Below, in pieces: positions 4,764 to 9,267 of a stretch of 9,267 nucleotides of DNA. Position 1 is the stretch's first letter. Each line of letters starts with the position of its first letter. This stretch comes from Bacteroidales bacterium (GTDB lineage Bacteria > Bacteroidota > Bacteroidia > Bacteroidales > UBA7960): assembly GCA_007123065.1 (NCBI GenBank), contig SKSI01000037.1, forward strand, positions 1-9,267, written 5' to 3'. The notes under the pieces were generated by a model. The model saw only the letters and a list, made by a program, of their open reading frames with translations. It did no database searches and was not told the origin of the DNA. A program made the position numbers and the translations under genes.

Positions 4764-5966
4764 TTACCGGAATATGTATCCGACCGAAACGCCAAGATGC
4801 AATGACAGCAAATTTGTTCTGTTAAGAAAAGCCGGCAGTTGTTCATTTCCGGAAAACACGTTGCTGAGACCGTAATTGGCATACACGCCTGTTCCTAATT
4901 GTAGATTTCGATCCAGCGAATACATATATTCATAACCGGCTATCAAACCGTAATCAGCTTTATTGTAATCATGCAAAACACTTTCACCTGTTTCACCAAT
5001 ATAATTAGAAGCATCAGTCAGATAGGCTGCATACACTCCGCCAACGGCCCTGTGGGGACTGCCGGTCGAAAAACGATAGGCTGCTGTGAATGCCAGTTTT
5101 GTATAATTCATGTCAATACCCGTTGACACAAATTGCCCATGCACATACTCGTTATAAGTCTGACTTTTCTCGGATATCAAGTCAAAGGCTAGTTTGAGAT
5201 CAAGGTTTTCCGATACTTTCTGACCAAAATATAGTCCAAAAGACTTGCCAAACGAGGGCCTTGTGTCAACCAAAGAGGTATTTTGGAGGCCGACCGCAGT
5301 TTTTTCGTTTCTCAGCCAGGTATTGGCATATTGCAGCGAAAGTCCGAAATACCTGCCATGACGATGAATTGTCAGGTCATTTTTAATCGGATCGACGATA
5401 TCATCGGCATAGGTCATGGCTGACCTGTCAAAGATCGTTTTTGCTGATTGACTGATCAGGGAAACCGCGTAATCCGATGGAGAGGAACCTTGAATATAGC
5501 CGGGTAAAGGATATAGGTTTCTTGTTTCGATAATATTGGCAACAGCTTCATCACGGGAAAAATGGATGTCATCCGGGTTCTTTAAAAAAGAAGGTCGGCT
5601 GACGTGTTGGATCAGGATGGTGGAGGCCTGGTTATTGACACTTAATGCCGTTTGCTTCCCTGTGATCGCTGTCAGTTGTTGAAAAGACGGAGCCTCTGGG
5701 AGAAATAATGCATCGGCTGTTTGGGGTGTCCGAAACAGATTGGTCTGAAACCAAATCGTCCCCAATAATGCAATCAGCAGCAAGAACGATGCGGCCATTG
5801 CTATGAAGATTGTTTTATCGCGCGATGTTGCCGGCTTTAATTCAATATTCACCTTATCCCAGACCTGGTCGATGTCGAGGGTGTTTTGCACCTCTTCCCA
5901 CACTTTTCCGGGCGGGTGTTCTGTGTTTGACTCAATTGTTTTCTTATACCACTTTTCAAATTCCAT
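4764..5966 (-). CDS. Membrane-spanning anti-sigma factor with C-terminal outer-membrane beta-barrel
   Basis: The protein has 400 residues. Residues 1-52 have no signal peptide and hold two short W-containing repeats, PPGKVWEEVQNTLDID and QVWDKVNIELKP, as in cytoplasmic sigma-binding segments of Bacteroidota anti-sigma factors. Residues 53-74 (IFIAMAASFLLLIALLGTIW) are a single transmembrane helix. Residues 75-203 form a low-complexity, helix-poor periplasmic linker. Residues 204-400 alternate aromatic amphipathic strands (YFGLSLQYANTWL, SFGLYFGQKVSENLDLKLAF, KLAFTAAYRF, YGLIAGYEYMYSLDRNLQLG, LSLHLGVSVGYIFR) as in an 8-stranded outer-membrane barrel. The protein could thus reach from cytoplasm through both membranes, the layout described as dual membrane-spanning anti-sigma factors in Bacteroides thetaiotaomicron. 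It starts 3 bp after the stop of the ECF sigma gene, so translational coupling and partner binding are likely. The cytoplasmic part is not a zinc-binding ZAS domain (no HxxxCxxC). Binding to the sigma factor is inferred from context. Confidence 0.8.
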   Translation of the reverse strand: MEFEKWYKKTIESNTEHPPGKVWEEVQNTLDIDQVWDKVNIELKPATSRDKTIFIAMAASFLLLIALLGTIWFQTNLFRTPQTADALFLPEAPSFQQLTAITGKQTALSVNNQASTILIQHVSRPSFLKNPDDIHFSRDEAVANIIETRNLYPLPGYIQGSSPSDYAVSLISQSAKTIFDRSAMTYADDIVDPIKNDLTIHRHGRYFGLSLQYANTWLRNEKTAVGLQNTSLVDTRPSFGKSFGLYFGQKVSENLDLKLAFDLISEKSQTYNEYVHGQFVSTGIDMNYTKLAFTAAYRFSTGSPHRAVGGVYAAYLTDASNYIGETGESVLHDYNKADYGLIAGYEYMYSLDRNLQLGTGVYANYGLSNVFSGNEQLPAFLNRTNLLSLHLGVSVGYIFR

Positions 5967-5969
5967 AAC

Positions 5970-6518
5970 TTAGCTGTCTGATGGTTGAAGCCATTGCTGC
6001 AACAGGTGTCGCGCCCTGCTGTATTGTGACTTGGATGTACCGGAGCTGATTTCCAACCGTTCTGCGATCTCCTGATGGCTGTAGCCTTCCAGGGCATAGA
6101 GGTTGAATATTATTCTTGCACCTTTGGGTAAGCGGGCAACGGTATCCAATATGTCTTTGGCAGCCAGATCGGACAATGCATCGCTGTCATTTACAGCCTG
6201 TTTATCAGATACTTCTCCACTTATCATTTCCAAATAACGGGTTTGACTTCTCAGGATGTCAATGGCCGTGTTTGTTACGATTCTGCGTATCCATCCCTCC
6301 AGCGATCCCTTGTTATTGTATTGTTTTATGTTGCGAAATACTTTTACAAATGCCTCCTGCAGCATATCCTGAGCCAGGTCGCGTCTGCTGCCTGCATAAC
6401 CCAGGCAAATGCCGTACATTTTACGGGCATGCTTTCGGTATAAAACCTCTTGCATGTGCCTGTCGTTACGGATGCACCCAATAACTATTTCTTTTTCTTC
6501 GTATAGCTCTTTCTGCAT
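5970..6518 (-). CDS. ECF-family RNA polymerase sigma-70 factor
   Basis: The protein has 182 residues, the usual length for ECF sigma factors. Region 2 spans about 22-91: MQEVLYRKHARKMYGICLGY, then RRDLAQDMLQEAFVKVFRNI, and GSLEGWIRRIVTNTAIDILR with the DxLQEAFVKVF core-binding and GWIRRIVTNTAID DNA-melting signatures. After a variable linker (92-122), region 4 spans about 124-176: LPKGARIIFNLYALEGYSHQ, EIAERLEISSGTSKSQYSRAR, the helix-turn-helix that reads the -35 box. Regions 1.1 and 3 are absent. It is the middle gene of a tight cluster: its ATG lies 3 bp after the upstream lipoprotein stop and its stop 3 bp before the anti-sigma ATG. The ATTCCAACC-N16-CGTC elements upstream of two genes here are its best candidate targets, giving positive autoregulation. 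Confidence 0.95.
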   Translation of the reverse strand: MQKELYEEKEIVIGCIRNDRHMQEVLYRKHARKMYGICLGYAGSRRDLAQDMLQEAFVKVFRNIKQYNNKGSLEGWIRRIVTNTAIDILRSQTRYLEMISGEVSDKQAVNDSDALSDLAAKDILDTVARLPKGARIIFNLYALEGYSHQEIAERLEISSGTSKSQYSRARHLLQQWLQPSDS

Positions 6519-6521
6519 GTG

Positions 6522-7265
6522 CTATTTGATTAGCAATCTAAGTGCCTGGTTTAACCTTGCAGAGATGCTATTGTATAGCCCGGGATTCGTGTCTGCATTG
6601 ATCAGCAATACCTCCCTGCCATCGATAATCACTACTTCTGCATTCATGAGCATGCCAAAGTTTATCAGACGAACGAGCGATTGTGTATCAATGCAGACTT
6701 CGGCCACCGAAACTTCATCCTTTTTAAACACAACCTCCTGTTGCCCGCCATAATTTTTAGCCTTTACCCTGATTTGTTCACGGTAAGCATATTCGAAGCG
6801 AACCGCAATGGGTTCATGGTTGCCACGTTGAAAGCTTCCCTCCATGACCAATGACGGATAATGGTCATCACCCAAATGAAAAGTAAGTTCTACCATTGTA
6901 TACTGACCCTGTGGAATGTCAAAAGCAATGTCTGTTTGAAGTAATTCCCCGGTGAGGTTCAAATTTATCGTTTCCGGAAAGTCAGACATAAAATAAACAT
7001 TTGTTGCACCATGTTTTCTTCTGCCATCAAATTCAATGTTTTCAATAGCGAGGAAACCATTATCAATAGTAAACTTTGATTGGTTTTTTACGACTTGTGA
7101 ACCAGTATTGTCATCCGCTTCTTCAGATTCAAATGCATCGATTGCAAACTCAAACTCCAGTTTGGCCGGAAGCTTTTCAGGTGAGGTATCCATCAGCTTT
7201 TCACATGCTGTTATGAATATAAGCAGTATGCCTGCGAATAAAACGATACTCTTTCGAACAATCAT
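6522..7265 (-). CDS. Lipoprotein leading the ECF sigma operon, DUF4382-like pattern
   Basis: The protein has 247 residues. Residues 1-20 are a lipoprotein signal (IVLFAGILLIFITAC) with the lipidated cysteine at 21. The mature part is beta-rich: LEFEFAIDAFESEEADDNTG, a long strand set including NGFLAIENIEFDGRRKHG, then INLNLTGELLQTDIAFDIPQ, GQYTMVELTFHLGDDH, MEGSFQRGNHEPIAVRFEYA, and a C-terminal helix NSISARLNQALRLLIK. I do not recognise a named family with confidence. The order (ligand-like strand, then D-[IM]-P-x-G-x-YT, then a strand carrying a charge-rich substrate-like segment, then VxxxDxxxL) parallels the DUF4382 protein at 3709, so the two may be distant relatives. It is the first gene of the operon, preceded by the ECF-type promoter at 7329-7357 and followed after 3 bp by the sigma gene. 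It may be a sensor partner or a target of the circuit; neither is shown. Confidence 0.75.
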   Translation of the reverse strand: MIVRKSIVLFAGILLIFITACEKLMDTSPEKLPAKLEFEFAIDAFESEEADDNTGSQVVKNQSKFTIDNGFLAIENIEFDGRRKHGATNVYFMSDFPETINLNLTGELLQTDIAFDIPQGQYTMVELTFHLGDDHYPSLVMEGSFQRGNHEPIAVRFEYAYREQIRVKAKNYGGQQEVVFKKDEVSVAEVCIDTQSLVRLINFGMLMNAEVVIIDGREVLLINADTNPGLYNSISARLNQALRLLIK

Positions 7266-7328
7266 GCGAAATTTTCTTTTGGTTTCTAAAGCTTAATAAT
7301 GAGAAAACAATTTAGTCCTTTTTTTTAT

Positions 7329-7357
7329 GACGTGCAAAACTTTAAAAAGGTTGGAAT
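7329..7357 (-). promoter_or_regulatory. ECF-type promoter of the lipoprotein-sigma-anti-sigma operon
   Basis: On the minus strand, ATTCCAACC (7357-7349), 16 bp, then CGTC (7332-7329), identical in both boxes and spacing to the element at 4699-4671. A start near 7322 would give a leader of about 56 nt before the ATG at 7265. The bases CACGTC-N10-GGA continue the match. Finding it only before two genes of the same cluster argues for control by the encoded sigma factor. Confidence 0.65.
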
Positions 7358-7461
7358 CAGGATTAACCTTATCAGCAAATTTAAGTAAAGCAACCAATTT
7401 ATATGTCCAATACAAGATGATTAATAATTATTGTGCTCGTCGGGAAAACCTGTGTCATCAT

Positions 7462-8253
7462 TTATTTCCTGAAAAGGTCAGCTTTCAAAATACCATATTC
7501 ATCGAAAGCCCTGCTTGAAGTCCATATTAGTGAAAGGGCTACACTAATGGTTAGAGCGGTAAAGATCGCAAGCACGATGGCGATCTGGTATTTGATTGCT
7601 GTTTCGGGATTGGCACCGCCCAAGATCTGACCGGTCATCATGCCTGGTAATGACACGATGCCCATGGTAGCCATGTTCGCCATAAAGGGGCGCATCGCTG
7701 CCAGCATGGCATCACGAAAGAAGGGGAGGAGCGCCTCCTGCTGGCTGGCACCAAGCGATAAAAGGTACAGGTAGCGCTTGTTGTCCTTGCGGATGGCTTC
7801 ATAATAGTTAGAGATGCCAATAATGGTGCTGTTCAGAGAGTTACCCAACAGCATACCGCCTACCACAACCATCAACCGTGCTGTGAATATGTTCTCGTAG
7901 TTTACAATTACTTTGTTGAAAAACAGCAGTACCAGTCCGGCGCCCGCAAAGTAGGCCAGGAAAACAGGCGTGAAGAAGTGCCTGAACGACAGTTTGCTGT
8001 TTGCCATGGCTGAAAAACAGGCAAAAAGCATCATCACGATGACCCAGGCGATATTCAACCACGGATTATCCCAGCGAAAAAGATATATCAGCAGAATAGC
8101 CATAAGGAAAAGCTGTCCTGTCATCCTGCCGGCGGAGATAAAAAGCTGCCTGACAATGCCCAGTCTGACAAACACCGAGAGTGCCAGCGGTACTGCCAAC
8201 AGGCCAAAAGCGGCCAGCAGTCGTATTATACTGATGTCAGGAGCTGCTTCCAT
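7462..8253 (-). CDS. fetB: Iron export ABC transporter permease FetB
   Basis: The protein has 263 residues, as usual for the UPF0014/FetB family (about 250-270). Six or seven hydrophobic segments are visible, at about 9-29, 45-59, 66-84, 94-113, 124-147, 190-208 and 222-244. The conserved cytoplasmic segment is present: YLYLLSLGASQQEALLPFFR (about 161-180), then MANMATMGIVSLPGMMTGQI (191-210) followed by LGGANPETAIKYQI. The GAS..EA....R.A and LPGMMTGQILGG..P..A..YQI signatures are hallmarks of this family. In Escherichia coli FetAB exports iron and protects against oxidative stress; plant relatives act in aluminium tolerance. The start at 8253 lies inside the end of fetA (17-bp overlap), so translation is coupled. 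Substrate here is assumed from the family. No obvious terminator follows in the 196 bp before the next gene. Confidence 0.92.
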   Translation of the reverse strand: MEAAPDISIIRLLAAFGLLAVPLALSVFVRLGIVRQLFISAGRMTGQLFLMAILLIYLFRWDNPWLNIAWVIVMMLFACFSAMANSKLSFRHFFTPVFLAYFAGAGLVLLFFNKVIVNYENIFTARLMVVVGGMLLGNSLNSTIIGISNYYEAIRKDNKRYLYLLSLGASQQEALLPFFRDAMLAAMRPFMANMATMGIVSLPGMMTGQILGGANPETAIKYQIAIVLAIFTALTISVALSLIWTSSRAFDEYGILKADLFRK

Positions 8254-8872
8254 TTTTTCCGATATTGATGGTTGGGAATCTTTGCTCTTGCCAGATCTTG
8301 TCGTGTGATGAGATGATCAGCGTTTTGTCTTTCATATTGGCGAAGTAATTAACAATCATTTCTTTAAGTGACTGATCCAGTGCTGATGTCACCTCATCGA
8401 GCAGGTATATTTGCCGGTTCAGCAACAATGTTACGATGATGGCAACCCGTTGCAGTTCGCCACCTGAAAGCTCCTCCATGTCTTTCTCAAGGGTGTTCTG
8501 TCCCAGCTGAAAATCTTCAAGAAGTGCGAGCACTTTCTCTCTTTCATAATTAATGATGCGATTGTTTTTAAAACGAAAAACCTCTTTAATAAATCCTTCC
8601 ACCCGTCCGCGGCCAATCTGCATCTCCTGACTTACATATGCCATTTTTTGCCTCAGTTGCCAAACATTGTCGAGTCGGAGCACTTCACCGTCAATAACCA
8701 CTTTCCCCTGATCCGGCAGTATAAAGCCCAGCAGCATCCGCAGCAGGGTTGTTTTGCCGCTGCCTGATTCGCCGCTGATGAGCAGCCGCCCACCGGCAGG
8801 TACCTCCACGGATAATTGGTCAAACAGACGGCGACCGTCAATGGTCAATGAAATATTTTCGAGCCTTATCAT
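8237..8872 (-). CDS. fetA: Iron export ABC transporter ATP-binding protein FetA
   Basis: The protein has 211 residues, a single ABC ATPase domain of minimal length. Motifs appear in order: Walker A GESGSGKTT (34-42), Q-loop glutamine in YVSQEMQ (about 79-85), ABC signature LSGGELQR (135-142), Walker B IYLLDE (155-160) with the catalytic glutamate E160, D-loop SALD (163-166) and switch histidine in SSHD (H190). All catalytic residues are intact, so it should be active. It would sit on the cytoplasmic face of FetB and power export. The general sequence fits several small ABC ATPases; the fetA call rests mainly on the overlapping fetB gene. The start at 8872 gives the usual MIRLENISLTIDG first strand. 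A TATTTTTG promoter element lies 75 bp upstream. Confidence 0.9.
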   Translation of the reverse strand: MIRLENISLTIDGRRLFDQLSVEVPAGGRLLISGESGSGKTTLLRMLLGFILPDQGKVVIDGEVLRLDNVWQLRQKMAYVSQEMQIGRGRVEGFIKEVFRFKNNRIINYEREKVLALLEDFQLGQNTLEKDMEELSGGELQRVAIIVTLLLNRQIYLLDEVTSALDQSLKEMIVNYFANMKDKTLIISSHDKIWQEQRFPTINIGKNGSSS

Positions 8873-8946
8873 TTGCGTTGATTAAGATACAGCATTTGAT
8901 CCCGACATTCTGATTATTGACATTTCCGCTATTGGGAACGAAAAGA

Positions 8947-8954
8947 CAAAAATA
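8947..8954 (-). promoter_or_regulatory. Probable fetAB promoter -7 element
   Basis: On the minus strand TATTTTTG (8954-8947) matches TAnnTTTG fully. The nearest upstream TTG is 24 bp away rather than 19-21, so the -33 element is poor. Transcription would start near 8941, giving a leader of about 68 nt to fetA. Confidence 0.45.
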
Positions 8955-9035
8955 ACACAATTATGAACATGGTCTTTACAACAACATCGTGATGCATCGG
9001 GTCGCAGGGGAGAGGTCCGCATCCGCTCTTGTTTT

Positions 9036-9064
9036 CTGATTTCCGGAAAGAACCGGAATTTCAG
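9036..9064. repeat. Interrupted hairpin in the fetA / 9244 spacer
   Basis: CTGA-T-TTCCGG (9036-9046), a 6-nt loop AAAGAA, then CCGGAA-TT-TCAG (9053-9064) form a 6-bp plus 4-bp stem separated by a small internal bulge. No T-tract follows directly. It may be an operator or an RNA leader element. Confidence 0.4.
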
Positions 9065-9243
9065 CCTGATTCTTCACATATTGATCAGTGCTATTATCTG
9101 CTTGTCTGCTTTTGAATAAATCAACAAAAATGTTTAATTATTTTTAAAAAATATTAAACAAATGAATGCGGTTGTGTTTATAATGTTAGTGATATAAAAG
9201 AAAAACAATAAACATAAATAATAACTTCAAAAAACAAATAGTA

Positions 9244-9267
9244 ATGAAAACCAAAATAATTTTAGCA
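9244..9267 (+). CDS. Start of a probable exported protein (partial)
   Basis: Only eight codons, MKTKIILA, lie in the window. The lysine-rich start followed by hydrophobic residues is how Sec signal peptides begin, and the upstream leader is A-rich (repeated AAAC/AAAT runs) as before other Bacteroidota starts. Nothing can be said about its function. Confidence 0.5.

Larger units (their letters stand above)
8873..9243. other. 371-bp divergent intergenic region
   Basis: This spacer separates fetA (-) from the partial gene at 9244 (+). It holds the fetA promoter element (8947-8954), a hairpin (9036-9064), and an A/T-rich leader before 9244 with poly-A runs typical of Bacteroidota translation starts. 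No open frame with gene-like features is seen, and no convincing TAnnTTTG promoter for the rightward gene was found. Confidence 0.6.

Noticed and set aside
6116..6484. 122-codon plus-strand frame opposite the sigma gene
   Set aside because: It is antisense to a clear ECF sigma gene and Cys/Pro-rich without any domain.
7307..7338. Housekeeping promoter TTTG-N20-TAAATTGT (minus strand) before the operon lipoprotein
   Set aside because: The -7 element fails the last two consensus positions (TAnnTTTG), and the region overlaps the better, duplicated ECF-type element.

Overview
The window looks like chromosomal DNA of a Bacteroidota (Bacteroidetes) organism. The evidence is TAnnTTTG-type promoter elements with no Shine-Dalgarno sequences, A-rich leaders before start codons, several lipoproteins with LGAC/FAAC/ITAC lipoboxes, small outer-membrane beta-barrels, a relic of a type IX secretion (T9SS) cargo protein, and an ECF sigma factor paired with an anti-sigma protein that carries an outer-membrane barrel. 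There are no rRNA or tRNA genes, no CRISPR array and no recognisable insertion sequence.

Layout. Positions 1-197 (-) hold the start of a DUF134 DNA-binding protein, with a well-formed promoter that contains a 12-bp palindrome. Positions 430-1108 (+) hold a UPF0175/DUF3368 toxin-antitoxin pair whose PIN-like toxin is interrupted by an in-frame TAG. Positions 1109-1844 have no credible gene, but contain an orphan promoter element and several perfect hairpins. Positions 1845-2345 (+) encode a small outer-membrane beta-barrel protein. Convergent to it, 2417-2845 (-) encodes a lipoprotein resembling the extracytoplasmic domain of RskA. Positions 3020-3561 (-) are a truncated, frameshifted T9SS-cargo relic.

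The centre of interest is 3709-7357 (-): lipoprotein, ECF sigma factor, membrane-spanning anti-sigma factor with a C-terminal beta-barrel, then a DUF4382 lipoprotein. The first three genes are separated by only 3 bp. An identical promoter-like element, ATTCCAACC-N16-CGTC, lies upstream of the first gene and again upstream of the DUF4382 gene. Its AAC and CGTC boxes are what ECF sigma factors typically read, so I infer that the sigma factor drives its own operon and separately the distal lipoprotein. The anti-sigma protein has a cytoplasmic segment, one transmembrane helix, a long periplasmic linker and an outer-membrane barrel, the layout reported for dual membrane-spanning anti-sigma factors in Bacteroides. 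This would be a self-contained envelope-sensing circuit.

Upstream, 7462-8872 (-) encode FetA and FetB, an ABC-type iron exporter, in a 17-bp overlap. A 371-bp divergent spacer then leads to the first eight codons of another probable exported protein at 9244 (+).
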